Below, piece after piece: positions 25,628 through 35,073 of a DNA stretch of 64,000 nt. Under the pieces are notes generated by a model. The model was given only the letters and a program-made list of their open reading frames with translations, searched no databases and was not told the origin of the DNA. The first letter of the stretch is position 1. Every line of letters starts with the position of its first letter. The stretch comes from an uncultured Erythrobacter sp. (GTDB taxonomy: Bacteria > Pseudomonadota > Alphaproteobacteria > Sphingomonadales > Sphingomonadaceae), in assembly GCA_947503275.1 (NCBI GenBank), contig CANNCZ010000001.1, positions 868,001-932,000 of the forward strand, read 5' to 3'. The translations under genes and the position numbers were made by a program.

Positions 25628-27618
25628 TGTGTGAGCCTCAGTGCAGCAATTTGCTGTGCGATATTGCGGAACTGTTCGTCCAACTCAGCGGAATCGCTGG
25701 CTGAGAATGCTCGACCTGGCGTCGCGCAATCGATCAAGTTCTGCGTGAGACTGGTGCCGAAAGCGACCACCCAAACAGAGATGTTTTCCTGACGGGCCGC
25801 ACGGCATGCCGCTTGGAAACGTTCAGAGTGACGGCTCCACTGCATGTTTTCGACTTCATTGAAGTTCATGTCGGTGTCATCGGTTACCCGGCGATCCCAC
25901 CACTCCACTCCGTATGGCGTGTACCAATCCGGCTCAACATCGAGCGTACCATCGGTCATGAAGACGATGTGACGCGAGATTGAATCGCCATTGGGAGCAG
26001 TCGTGTTCGAAGCCGAATAGATGCCGTTCGGTGAAAGGAGCCGCGCGCCCCAGATCATACCAATGTCATGGTAGGTAAAGCCATTGCCCCGCAACGCATT
26101 CAAGTATGCACTGAGATCACCACGAGAAACGTCGTCAAGCGTGATGGCTTCGGCTGGGCAAGTCCAATCTCCGGTATCTTGGATACGGTCGAAATTGTCA
26201 TTGCTCAAGATGTCGTTGCGAGTGAAGTTACCCGAGCTATCTTCGCGCAGGAACACTGCACCCGGGAGAACCGGCTTCCACCGCTCCTGATTATTTGATG
26301 GGGTAAGATTGATGTCGAGGTCGAACGCATCATTGGGAACGGGATCAAAGCCTGCGACGTTTTGCGTCGCGGATTCCTCGACACAGCCGGTCCAGCTGAT
26401 CGAGCGGTCTGAACCATTCGAACCAAGCGGCAGATCGACGTTCAAGCTTAGCGCATTAGTGGATGACGCATTGAAGCCGGTGTAAAGATCGGTCAGCGAA
26501 TGCGTGACCTGCGTGTAATTCCACGTGAAGATCTCTTCGCGTTCTTCTGTAACGGTGATCGTTGAGTCCGCTTGATAACGGTAAATGTCGAAGTCGACAT
26601 CACAAAGGCCGCTCCCGCCATAGTAGGTGCCGCCAGCGCCGCGCCGCTCTTCATAAGTTACCGATCCGTTGTACTCTACGGTACGCGGATTGCCGCCACT
26701 CGCCGACACTTGTGTCCAACCAGATTCGCTGGATGAAACGAAGATGTCTGATATTTGGTAAGCATTGTAATGCGCCACGCAGGCGTCAAAACTGCCGTGA
26801 TAAGTCTGGTTGTTGATCTGCCGATTATAGTTGTAATTGTCACCGTCGCCGGTGCGCTCATACAGATAACCAGTTGGCTCCCACGGGCCAAAGGTGATGT
26901 CAGGCTCGCGTGACTGATAGTCTGCTTCGGTCGCCATGAACGATGCGTTTTGTCGCATGATAGCCTTACCGACATTCACGTTCGCCGCATAAGGGACCAC
27001 GCCGTAACGCACCTGAGCACCAGACGACGTTGCCGTGTCAACGGTGTCGTAAAATGTCAGCACCGCATCGCGTAGGCCTTGCAAACGCGACGACGAACCA
27101 CACCCGCCAGAACAGCTGGTGCCGTCTGGGCGACGGTTCATCGAGCCGGTGACGTCGAGCACAAACATGATGTCGGTGTTTGAGATGTTGATGTCAGCTG
27201 TGCAGGTTACGTCTAGGTCGAATTCTTCATATCCAAACGCGCCCATGATGCTGGTCGGGAGCGTACCTGTAGCCGTCCCGTTTACTTCACCATCTGAAGT
27301 TGAAGTGTAGCTGCGCGACAAATCCTCAGTTCCAAAAATTCCGTCGGCATAGTTTTGATCGAAGAAGTTTTCGCCAATCTGACGATGCTCACTGCTGAAA
27401 TCGTCATCGTCCATCGACCGCCGAGCAGCCAGAGCGCCCGCATCGCAAGCCGCCTGCATCCGCGCGTCCGCCATGTAATACCGGCTGGCATCGACACCGC
27501 CGCCGACCATTGCCATCAACGGCACAAGCGATGCTGCAGAGATCGCTATAGTGTTCGCAGTCTTGTCCTTAGCGATATTGCGCAGGAACGATTGGCTGCC
27601 GCGGTTTTGATGGGCCAT
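25624..27618 (-). CDS. tadG: TadG-like protein with von Willebrand A domain
   Basis: The 664-residue protein has a TadE-like N-terminus (AKDKTANTIAISAASLVPLMAM, about residues 16-37) and Flp-associated VDASRYYMADARMQAACDAGALAARR. A long vWA domain starts at about residue 150, with the metal-binding motif FVLDVTGSMN and later IVFMTDG. A large insertion of about 250 residues, rich in Tyr, Thr, Ser and Asn with paired cysteines, splits the vWA fold. TadG proteins anchor Tad pili at the cell envelope. The ATG at 27618 has GAGGAAGAG upstream. Strongly expressed surface protein is my inference from composition. Confidence 0.85.
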   Translation of the reverse strand: MAHQNRGSQSFLRNIAKDKTANTIAISAASLVPLMAMVGGGVDASRYYMADARMQAACDAGALAARRSMDDDDFSSEHRQIGENFFDQNYADGIFGTEDLSRSYTSTSDGEVNGTATGTLPTSIMGAFGYEEFDLDVTCTADINISNTDIMFVLDVTGSMNRRPDGTSCSGGCGSSSRLQGLRDAVLTFYDTVDTATSSGAQVRYGVVPYAANVNVGKAIMRQNASFMATEADYQSREPDITFGPWEPTGYLYERTGDGDNYNYNRQINNQTYHGSFDACVAHYNAYQISDIFVSSSESGWTQVSASGGNPRTVEYNGSVTYEERRGAGGTYYGGSGLCDVDFDIYRYQADSTITVTEEREEIFTWNYTQVTHSLTDLYTGFNASSTNALSLNVDLPLGSNGSDRSISWTGCVEESATQNVAGFDPVPNDAFDLDINLTPSNNQERWKPVLPGAVFLREDSSGNFTRNDILSNDNFDRIQDTGDWTCPAEAITLDDVSRGDLSAYLNALRGNGFTYHDIGMIWGARLLSPNGIYSASNTTAPNGDSISRHIVFMTDGTLDVEPDWYTPYGVEWWDRRVTDDTDMNFNEVENMQWSRHSERFQAACRAARQENISVWVVAFGTSLTQNLIDCATPGRAFSASDSAELDEQFRNIAQQIAALRLTQ

Positions 27619-27829
27619 AATAGCTCTTCCTCAGATCGAATCCGTCCAGACATAGGGCGGAATCCTCAATTCACGGGGTAGCAATAGCCCATCAATTGTA
27701 AGGGGTTTCCCAAGCAGCTTGGTAAACAAGAGGTAAACCTGACAGCGAACCCTTAACGCCGATCACCGGGCGCTATAGGGACCGAGGCCAAGTTCTGAGT
27801 TACACTGATTTACAAAGGTTGAAGCGACG

Positions 27830-28465
27830 TTGACGCCTGCAAACACTGCCGAAAATTTGCCACCAGAGGCTCAGATTGCGCTGGCCCATACCCCGCCTGC
27901 GATGCGCAATGCGTTAAGGATATATCTGGAATTAGACCTGCGTTTGGCAAGAATTGTTGCGGCCACATCGGAACCGATGCTTGGGCAAATGCGGCTGGCC
28001 TGGTGGCGCGATATGTTGGGCAAACCGTTGGCTGAACGGCCAAGTGGCGACGCGGTGCTCGATGGCATTAGCGAGCATTGGGCGGGGCAGGAGGCGTTGC
28101 TAGTCGCGTTGGTCGATGGGTGGGAGCATATGCTGGACGAAACCCTTAGTGAGGAAAGCGCCCTTGCATTTGCAAAAGGACGGGGCGCAGCGTTTTCGGG
28201 ACTTGGCGGGACGGAATGCGAAAGCCCTGCGACGCGCTGGGCGCTGGTCGATGCCGCCACCCACATCTCCGAAGGTGCAGAACGCGACATGTTATGCGCA
28301 TTGGCGGGCAACATCGAGACATCGCCGCGTCTGCCCAAATCACTCAGAGGACTTGCAGTCTTGGACGCGCTGTCCCGCCGCTCTCTAAAACACGGTGGTA
28401 GGCCACTAATGGAGGGGCGGGGTGCGTCGATTGTCGCAATAAGAGCCGCTATCTTCGGGCGATAA
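27830..28465 (+). CDS. Short squalene/phytoene synthase-like protein (NDUFAF6-like)
   Basis: The 211-residue protein shows QMRLAWWRDML and LALAFAKGRGAAF-like helices of the squalene/phytoene synthase fold, but it is about 70 residues short of the enzymes and lacks both DxxxD metal motifs. It is closer to the NDUFAF6-type members, which in mitochondria help assemble complex I, than to a prenyl synthase. That comparison is from recall. The start is a TTG at 27830. The 211-base gap upstream, facing tadG, shows no clear feature. Confidence 0.62.
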   Translation: MTPANTAENLPPEAQIALAHTPPAMRNALRIYLELDLRLARIVAATSEPMLGQMRLAWWRDMLGKPLAERPSGDAVLDGISEHWAGQEALLVALVDGWEHMLDETLSEESALAFAKGRGAAFSGLGGTECESPATRWALVDAATHISEGAERDMLCALAGNIETSPRLPKSLRGLAVLDALSRRSLKHGGRPLMEGRGASIVAIRAAIFGR

Positions 28466-28506
28466 ACACGTGTAATCCCCTATTCTATTGGGCTGTGAGG
28501 GAAGTT

Positions 28507-28971
28507 ATGCGTCAGACAATACTGGGTGTCTTTGTTGGTTTGATCCTGTCCGGGGTCGGTGTGTTCTGGTGGCAGGGGCGCGCCCAAGTGGAAACCAACG
28601 CTCCACCACCGCCCGAAGTCGAAGACGTTACTGAGCCTTCCGAGGATGTGCTGCCCGAGGTGGATCCCGGTGAATTGGTTGGCCCCGCGCCGCCAGAAGC
28701 GAGCGAGCTAACCCGCGAAGAACGACGCTTTTTTCGTTATGATCGCAACCGCGACCGGATCATTACACGCAATGAAATGCTATCCACCCGCAGCGATGCG
28801 TTTCGGAAACTCGATGTGGATGGCAACAATTTGCTGACATTCGAGGAATGGGCGGTGCGCACCACGGAACGCTTCGAAGAGATGGATTCTGATGGCAATT
28901 CGCGGCTAAACGCGTCCGAGTTTGCGACTTCCGCGCCCAAACCCCGTAGAACACCCGCCTGTCGCTGTTAG
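28507..28971 (+). CDS. Membrane-anchored EF-hand protein
   Basis: The 154-residue protein starts with a membrane helix or uncleaved signal (about residues 4-22). A Pro/Glu-rich linker follows, then three EF-hand-like loops: [24 protein letters not shown] and [12 protein letters not shown]. These match the DxDxNG calcium loop, the last two best. It may sense calcium in the periplasm; the partner is unknown. I chose the ATG at 28507 over a GTG at 28495. Its stop codon overlaps the stop of convergent trmFO within TTAG. Confidence 0.82.
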   Translation: MRQTILGVFVGLILSGVGVFWWQGRAQVETNAPPPPEVEDVTEPSEDVLPEVDPGELVGPAPPEASELTREERRFFRYDRNRDRIITRNEMLSTRSDAFRKLDVDGNNLLTFEEWAVRTTERFEEMDSDGNSRLNASEFATSAPKPRRTPACRC

Positions 28972-30353
28972 GCGGGAACGCGCTCTTCACTCGAGGTTAG
29001 CCAGTCCTGAAGATCGGCCTTCGCGCGCGAGGTGTATGCCTCTTTGCGCTGTTTCTTTTTCACCTCATGCAACGGTGGAAACAGCCCGAAATTGACGTTC
29101 ATAGGCTGGAAAGTGGCTGCCTCGGCATCACCAGTAATGTGGCTCAACAATGCCCCCAAAGCTGTCGATGCGGGCGGGGCAGTCCATTTACGGCCAGCCA
29201 ATTCGCCAGCCGTCATCATTCCTGCAACCAAGCCGATTGCCGCGCTTTCAACATAGCCCTCACACCCTGTCACTTGGCCTGCGAAGCGGACATGTGGGGC
29301 GGCCTTTAGCCGCAATTGCCGGTCGAGCACCTGGGGAGAGTTCAAAAACGTGTTGCGATGCAATCCGCCCAAGCGCGCGAATTCAGCATTCTCCAGCCCC
29401 GGTATCGTGCGGAACAATTCGACCTGCGCGCCATATTTCAGCTTCGTCTGGAACCCGACCATATTCCACAGCGTGCCCAGCTTGTTATCCTGACGCAGCT
29501 GCACCACCGCATAGGGCCAGCGGCCTTGTGGGAACTCTTCATTGGTGTCGAAGGGATTATCGAGGCCCACACCCTTCATGGGGCCATAGCGTAATGTCTC
29601 CACCCCACGCGCCGCCATCACCTCGATCGGCATGCATCCATCGAAGTAGGGCGTGTCTTTCTCCCACTCCTTGAACTCGGTCTTATCCCCTTCGACAAGG
29701 CCGGTGTGGAACGCGATATATTGCTCCTTTGTCATCGGGCAATTGATGTAATCGCCCTCTTCATTGGAAGCCGCGGTACGCTTGTCCCATCGCGATTGGA
29801 TCCAGCATTTCGACATGTCGATGCTGTCGCGGTGAATGATTGGTGCAATCGCATCGAAGAACGCCAGCCGCTCTTCGCCAGTCGCCGCAACAATGCTCTG
29901 AGCCAAATTTTGCGCGGTCAGCGGCCCAGTTGAAACGATAGTCAGACCCGCTTCTGGAAGCGCATCAACCCGTTCGCGCACCACAGTGATGTTGGGATGC
30001 GCGTCCAGCTCCTTTTGCACTTCGGCTGAGAACACATCGCGATCCACTGCCATCGCGCTTCCCGCGGGAACGCGGGCGACTTCGCCCCCGCGCATGATGA
30101 TAGAGTCCAGCTCGCGCATTTCATGGTGGAGCAGGCCGACCGCGTTCTTCGTATCATCATCGGACCGAAATGAGTTCGAACACACAAGTTCAGCCAACCC
30201 ATCGGTTTGATGGGCAGGGGTCATCTCACCCGACCCGCGCATTTCGGATAACCGCACTTTTACGCCGCGCCGGGCAAGCTGCCACGCCGCCTCTGACCCG
30301 GCTAAACCGCCGCCGATAATGTGGACATCATACGCTTGAACTGTGTTCGTCAT
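28968..30353 (-). CDS. trmFO: Methylenetetrahydrofolate-dependent tRNA U54 methyltransferase TrmFO
   Basis: TrmFO makes ribothymidine at position 54 of tRNA with folate and FAD. The 461-residue protein has the FAD loop [30 protein letters not shown], the conserved cysteines in [11 protein letters not shown] and [10 protein letters not shown], and [17 protein letters not shown]. Length and start are normal. It is convergent with the EF-hand gene. Confidence 0.95.
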   Translation of the reverse strand: MTNTVQAYDVHIIGGGLAGSEAAWQLARRGVKVRLSEMRGSGEMTPAHQTDGLAELVCSNSFRSDDDTKNAVGLLHHEMRELDSIIMRGGEVARVPAGSAMAVDRDVFSAEVQKELDAHPNITVVRERVDALPEAGLTIVSTGPLTAQNLAQSIVAATGEERLAFFDAIAPIIHRDSIDMSKCWIQSRWDKRTAASNEEGDYINCPMTKEQYIAFHTGLVEGDKTEFKEWEKDTPYFDGCMPIEVMAARGVETLRYGPMKGVGLDNPFDTNEEFPQGRWPYAVVQLRQDNKLGTLWNMVGFQTKLKYGAQVELFRTIPGLENAEFARLGGLHRNTFLNSPQVLDRQLRLKAAPHVRFAGQVTGCEGYVESAAIGLVAGMMTAGELAGRKWTAPPASTALGALLSHITGDAEAATFQPMNVNFGLFPPLHEVKKKQRKEAYTSRAKADLQDWLTSSEERVPA

Positions 30354-30457
30354 GGTGGGCGAAGTAGTTGCGTGCTAGCCGCGCTGCAACCCCGTGAGGT
30401 TTTTCAGTAGGGAGAGGGTCCATTCCGCAGCGCGCCTTAATCGAACATCGTCCCTAT

Positions 30458-31087
30458 TTGCTGGCGGGCCTAGCGGCTGCGATTGCCTATTACTTCCTTT
30501 GGAACAATCCCATCGGAGGAGTTTGGCTGATTTTGCTTAAAGGCGCGGGCGTTGGGTTTCTTGCGCTCTATGCTTGGCGACGCGCGAGCGGGCCGGATGC
30601 GATTATCCTTGGCGTTGTTCTGGCGGTATCTGCGTTGGCCGACATGGCTCTTGAGCTTTCGATAGAGGTGGGCGGAGCGATCTTTGCTCTTTCGCATCTG
30701 GTCGCTGTGGTTCTCTATCTGCGCAATAGGCGTGAACGGACCGTGTGGAGCCAGCGTATGCTTGCACTTGCGCTGTTGATCGGAACACCGGCGATTTCGT
30801 ATCTGTTGTCTGGCCGCATGGACATTGCGCTTTATGGATGCACACTTGGCTTGATGGCAGCAGCGGCATGGATGAGCCGTTTCCCTCGCTACCGTGTTGG
30901 TATTGGGGCGGTGTTGTACGTGTTGAGCGACTGGCTGATCTTCAGTGGTTTTGGTGCGTTCGATCTTGGCTTGTTGCCAGATGCACTGGTTTGGCCGCTC
31001 TATTTCGCCGGGCAACTTATGATCGCGACGGGTGTCGTGCAGACCTTGCTATGGGACGCGGGGCAGGGTGAGCGGCCTACCAAATAG
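30458..31087 (+). CDS. YhhN family protein (lysoplasmalogenase-like)
   Basis: The 209-residue protein has about eight membrane helices and the conserved acidic pair in SALADMALEL and YVLSDWLIFSGF, the YhhN/TMEM86 pattern. Members studied in animals and Legionella cleave the vinyl-ether bond of lysoplasmalogen. The listed TTG start has no ribosome site. The frame continues upstream to an ATT at 30422 preceded by GGGAGAGGG, giving PQRALIEHRPYL as the likely real N-terminus (see findings). It ends four bases from the convergent dioxygenase. Confidence 0.82.
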   Translation: MLAGLAAAIAYYFLWNNPIGGVWLILLKGAGVGFLALYAWRRASGPDAIILGVVLAVSALADMALELSIEVGGAIFALSHLVAVVLYLRNRRERTVWSQRMLALALLIGTPAISYLLSGRMDIALYGCTLGLMAAAAWMSRFPRYRVGIGAVLYVLSDWLIFSGFGAFDLGLLPDALVWPLYFAGQLMIATGVVQTLLWDAGQGERPTK

Positions 31088-31090
31088 GTC

Positions 31091-31927
31091 TCACACCGCT
31101 GCGATTGTGGTGCGATGCAGTTCGCGCCTGTGCCCTTCATAACCACCGGTCGCCTTGTGATTGACGCTGCGATTGTCCCAGAGCAGCAGCATGTCAGGCT
31201 CCCATTTGTGGCGATACTGAAACTGCCCCTGTTCGCACCATTGGTGCAGTTCCATGATCAAGCCCATCGCTTCGGCCTCATCCATCCCCTCAATCCCAAT
31301 TGTATAGCTGATTGAGCAGAATAGCGCCTCTTCCCCGGTCTCTGGGTGACGCTTTATCAGCGGGTGCGTCTGCGTCGCGAGGGCGGCTTCGCTGGGTCGG
31401 ATGGACATGGATCGCCCTTCATCCTTTTCCCCATAGGCACCATCAGGTGCATAACCCCGACGCGCCGAATGCACGGCGGTGAGTTTGCGCAATTCGTCTT
31501 TGCGAGCCTCGGGAAGCGCAGCAAAGGCGGCAATCTGATTGGTGAAGACAGTGTCCCCACCAACAGGCGGTATCTCTATTGCCAGCAAGCATGTGCCAGA
31601 GGGGGGCTTCGCCAAAAAGCTCCAATCCGAATGCCAGTTTTCTGCAAAGAGCGATGAGGTTTCATCGGCCTCTCGCACAATCGATGCGACATTCTTGCGA
31701 CCGGGGATGGGGTCGAAAAACGGATCATCGCCGAAATCACCCATGACAGCGGTAAAACGCTCAAGCGCGTCGTCATCCATCCGCTGGCAGGGAAAGACAA
31801 CGACCCGGTGTTCTAACCATGCTGCGCGGATCGATTGGATGAGTGCAGGATCGAGGTCACCGGCAAGATCGCATCCGGTGATCCGGGCGCCACATGCTTG
31901 GCCGCTTGGCTCGATGCCTACACTCAT
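31091..31927 (-). CDS. TauD/TfdA family Fe(II)/2-oxoglutarate dioxygenase
   Basis: The 278-residue enzyme has the iron-binding HxD in NWHSDWSF, the distal histidine in SVNHKATGGY and the 2-oxoglutarate-binding arginine in RRELHRTT. This is the full facial triad of the TauD/TfdA family. Substrates of relatives include taurine, phenoxyacids and others, so the substrate is open. Its ATG overlaps the gyrA stop by four bases (ATGA), an odd operon partner for gyrase. Confidence 0.88.
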   Translation of the reverse strand: MSVGIEPSGQACGARITGCDLAGDLDPALIQSIRAAWLEHRVVVFPCQRMDDDALERFTAVMGDFGDDPFFDPIPGRKNVASIVREADETSSLFAENWHSDWSFLAKPPSGTCLLAIEIPPVGGDTVFTNQIAAFAALPEARKDELRKLTAVHSARRGYAPDGAYGEKDEGRSMSIRPSEAALATQTHPLIKRHPETGEEALFCSISYTIGIEGMDEAEAMGLIMELHQWCEQGQFQYRHKWEPDMLLLWDNRSVNHKATGGYEGHRRELHRTTIAAV

Positions 31928-34725
31928 TCCGGCGGCTCTTGGCCGATATCCTTGTCCGACTGCGGCGTGGTTTCAGGAGTGGTCTCATCCCCGCCGCCAC
32001 GCCGTTCGACCATTTCCTCGACGACGGCTTCTTCCGCCTCGTCCTCTGGCGTTTCATCCTCGTCGATCTTTACCGCGCTGACGATCGTCTCGTTCTTCGC
32101 GACAGTGAACAGGCGGACACCCGCGGTGTTGCGGCCCATCACGCGCAAAGATTCCAGCCCGATGCGGATCAATTTCGCCTGATCGGTGACCAGCATTAAT
32201 TGCTCCCCTTTTTCAACCGGGAAGCTTGCTACGACTGATCCGTTGCGCTCGATATTGTCGATATTCACGACACCCTGACCACCGCGCCCCGTGCGGCGAT
32301 ACTCGTAGGAGCTAGAAACCTTACCGTACCCATTGGAGCATACGGTAAGGATGAACTGCTCTCGCTCACCAAGTTCAGCAAAGCGTTCTGCTGCCATATC
32401 AGGCTCGCCCTCGCGTTCCGCCTTATACGGTGCGAATTTGAGGTATTGCTCGCGTTCTTCTGGTGTGGTGCCGGTCGCGCCCAGAGTGGAGAGCGAGACA
32501 ACCTCGTCCCCTTCGGCCAGCTTCATGCCGCGCACACCGGTTGAGGTCCGCGAAGTGAATTCACGCACATCTTCGGCTGCGAAGCGGATGGCTTTGCCCA
32601 ATTGCGTGGACAGCATGACATCGTCCCCCGCGGAGACAAGGCGCACACCGATCAGCTTATCCGCGCTTTCCTCATCGAACTTCATGGCGAACTTGCCGTT
32701 CGACGGGATGTTGGTGAAGCTGTCCATTGAATTGCGCCGGACGCTGCCTTTTGCCGTCGCGAATACGACTGACAATGCGCCCCATTCCGCTTCATCTTCG
32801 GGCAGAGGCAGCACAGTTCGGATCGTCTCGCCATCATCGAGCGATGGCAGCAAGTTCACAATTGGACGCCCGCGCGTGGCCGGACCGCCTTCAGGTAGTT
32901 TCCAGACCTTTAGACGATAGACTTTGCCCGCGGTGGAGAAGAACAACACCGGGTTGTGCGTCGATGTGACGAACATTTCCGCAATGGCGTCCTCATCCTT
33001 GGTCGACATCCCTGCGCGCCCTTTGCCGCCGCGATTTTGCGCGCGGAAAGTGGAGAGCGGTGTGCGTTTGATATAGCCGTCCAAAGTGACCGTCACGACC
33101 ATCTCGTCGCGCTCAATCAGGTCTTCATCTTCAAGCCCATCCCAAGCCGGCGCGATTTCCGAAACACGCGGAGTGGCATAAGTCGCGCGGATTTCCTCCA
33201 ACTCTTCGCGCATAACAGCATAAAGCTTCACACGGTCGGCAAGGATGGCGAGGAATTCCTCAATCTTGTCGGCCAACTCTTTCAGCTCATCGCCAATTTC
33301 ATCGCGGCCCAATGCTGTCAGACGATGGAGACGCAGATCGAGGATCGCTTTGACCTGCCGTTCGGACAGGCGATAGCTGCCACCATCCTGATCGGAGGTC
33401 GGCTCAATCGCTTCGACTAGTTGGATATATTGCGCAATATCGCCAATCGGCCATTCTTTGGCGAGCAATCGTTCACGCGCAGTCGCTGGATTCGGGGCAC
33501 CACGAATAATCGCAACGATCTCATCCAGATTGGAGACCGCGACCACCAGACCCAGCAAAATGTGCGCGCGATCGCGTGCTTTGGCGAGCTCAAACTTGGT
33601 GCGTCGAGTGATGACCTCTTCGCGGAATTGGATGAAGGCCTGAATAAAGTCGCGCAGCATCAACGTCTCTGGCCGACCACCACGAATGGCGAGCATGTTC
33701 GCAGGGAAGCTAGATTGTGCAGGTGTATGACGCCAAATCTGGTTCAACACGACCTCTGCGGTCGCATCGCGTTTGAGATCGATGACGACCCTCACGCCAA
33801 TGCGAGAGCTTTCATCACGGATATCGGAAATGCCCTCAATCCGTTTTTCCTTGGCCGCATCGGCAATTTTCTCGACCAGACCAGCCTTACCCACTTGATA
33901 GGGAATAGAGGTGAAAACGATGCTTTCGCGATCGCCGCGCCGGGTCTCAATCTCATGCCGGCACCGCATCAGGATAGAGCCGCGCCCGGTCGTGTAAGCG
34001 GACTTTGAGCCGCTCGTCCCAAGGATGAGGGGAGCTGTCGGGAAATCGGGACCGGGGATGTATTCGATCAACTCTTCCGATGTGATCGCCGGATTGTCCA
34101 TGAACGCAAAGCATCCGTCGATGACTTCGCCCAGATTATGCGGCGGCACATTGGTCGCCATGCCAACCGCGATGCCGCCTGCGCCATTGACGAGCAGATT
34201 GGGGAAGCGGGCGGGGAGCACCGAAGGTTCTCGCTTACGCTCATCGTAATTGGGCACGAAATCAATCGTGTCTTTGTCGAGATCATCGAGCAGCGTATCC
34301 GCCACGCGCGCCAAACGAGCCTCTGTATATCGCATAGAAGCGGGTGGGTCGGGGTCCATCGACCCAAAGTTCCCCTGACCATCGATCAAAGGCACACGCA
34401 TCGACCACGGCTGTGTCAGGCGAGCGAGAGCATCATAAATCGCACTGTCGCCGTGCGGGTGGAAATCACCCATCACATCGCCGACGATCTTTGCGCTCTT
34501 CACATAAGGGCGACCAGCGACGAAATTGCCAATTTTGCTGGCATAGAGGATCCGGCGGTGGACCGGCTTCAATCCGTCGCGCACATCGGGAAGAGCGCGG
34601 CTGACGATCACGCTCATCGCGTAATCGAGATAGCTCGTCTTCATTTCATCGACGATATCGATGCGTTCGTATTCGTCCGATGGAACGGGTGCAGTTGGTT
34701 CGAGAATGTCGCTGTCGTCGCTCAA
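31924..34725 (-). CDS. gyrA: DNA gyrase subunit A
   Basis: GyrA is the breakage-reunion subunit of gyrase. The 933-residue protein has the catalytic tyrosine at Tyr133 in MRYTEARL, the winged-helix domain, the coiled coil, and a C-terminal wrapping domain with the GyrA box QNRGGKGRAGM. The quinolone-determining region reads HPHGDSAIYD with Ser94 and Asp98, the sensitive-type residues. The acidic C-terminal tail (about residues 885-920) is Glu-rich. The start is a TTG at 34725; no in-frame ATG exists before residue 28, so it is probably real. The tauD-like gene follows. Confidence 0.96.
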   Translation of the reverse strand: MSDDSDILEPTAPVPSDEYERIDIVDEMKTSYLDYAMSVIVSRALPDVRDGLKPVHRRILYASKIGNFVAGRPYVKSAKIVGDVMGDFHPHGDSAIYDALARLTQPWSMRVPLIDGQGNFGSMDPDPPASMRYTEARLARVADTLLDDLDKDTIDFVPNYDERKREPSVLPARFPNLLVNGAGGIAVGMATNVPPHNLGEVIDGCFAFMDNPAITSEELIEYIPGPDFPTAPLILGTSGSKSAYTTGRGSILMRCRHEIETRRGDRESIVFTSIPYQVGKAGLVEKIADAAKEKRIEGISDIRDESSRIGVRVVIDLKRDATAEVVLNQIWRHTPAQSSFPANMLAIRGGRPETLMLRDFIQAFIQFREEVITRRTKFELAKARDRAHILLGLVVAVSNLDEIVAIIRGAPNPATARERLLAKEWPIGDIAQYIQLVEAIEPTSDQDGGSYRLSERQVKAILDLRLHRLTALGRDEIGDELKELADKIEEFLAILADRVKLYAVMREELEEIRATYATPRVSEIAPAWDGLEDEDLIERDEMVVTVTLDGYIKRTPLSTFRAQNRGGKGRAGMSTKDEDAIAEMFVTSTHNPVLFFSTAGKVYRLKVWKLPEGGPATRGRPIVNLLPSLDDGETIRTVLPLPEDEAEWGALSVVFATAKGSVRRNSMDSFTNIPSNGKFAMKFDEESADKLIGVRLVSAGDDVMLSTQLGKAIRFAAEDVREFTSRTSTGVRGMKLAEGDEVVSLSTLGATGTTPEEREQYLKFAPYKAEREGEPDMAAERFAELGEREQFILTVCSNGYGKVSSSYEYRRTGRGGQGVVNIDNIERNGSVVASFPVEKGEQLMLVTDQAKLIRIGLESLRVMGRNTAGVRLFTVAKNETIVSAVKIDEDETPEDEAEEAVVEEMVERRGGGDETTPETTPQSDKDIGQEPPE

Positions 34726-35073
34726 AGCGTGGGCCGTTTCTGATTGTGTTTATGAGTGCTTTTCGAGTGGCTCTAATGTAGGTGTTCGCGCCCAGATTGG
34801 CCACTCATTCGAGCTGAGAACGCACCGATATGACCGCTTTTTCCACATCTGGGCGTTGGTGCGAGGTCAGGCAACCGATGCCACTGTCTCGCTTTGCATT
34901 TATTGCGCGCAGGTGAACCAATGATGCGAGCCATTCAATCGCCGTTCAGCACGCCTCATCTACAACGAATTGCAAATGTCGGACCACTCGTTCAAATGAG
35001 CGACCAGACATCCAACCAGTGCGCGAACGGCAATGATCCCGCGCAATACGAACACCCTTTGGAGGACTATTGA
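34726..35073. other. 348-base gap between gyrA and the repeat protein; candidate small ORF
   Basis: This divergent gap must hold the gyrA promoter. It contains a perfect nine-base inverted repeat (CGCCCAGAT at 34789-34797, ATCTGGGCG at 34847-34855), which could be chance. On the plus strand a 50-codon frame begins with ATG ATG at 34921 and ends TGA at 35071-35073, directly against the ATG of the next gene. Its last codons contain the GGAGGA ribosome site of that gene. Coding potential is uncertain. Confidence 0.4.
34921..35073 (+). CDS. Candidate 50-residue upstream ORF (uncertain)
   Basis: The frame starts MMRAIQSPFSTPHLQ and ends HPLEDY. It has no recognised motif, signal or membrane segment and no clear ribosome site. 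The stop touches the start of the secreted repeat protein (TGAATG, zero spacing), so its translation would feed ribosomes onto that start. It could equally be a chance frame within a leader. I include it because its junction is unusually precise. Confidence 0.25.
   Translation: MMRAIQSPFSTPHLQRIANVGPLVQMSDQTSNQCANGNDPAQYEHPLEDY

Noticed and set aside
34400..34450. Possible quinolone-resistance change in GyrA
   Set aside because: The region reads HPHGDSAIYD with Ser94 and Asp98, the usual sensitive residues.
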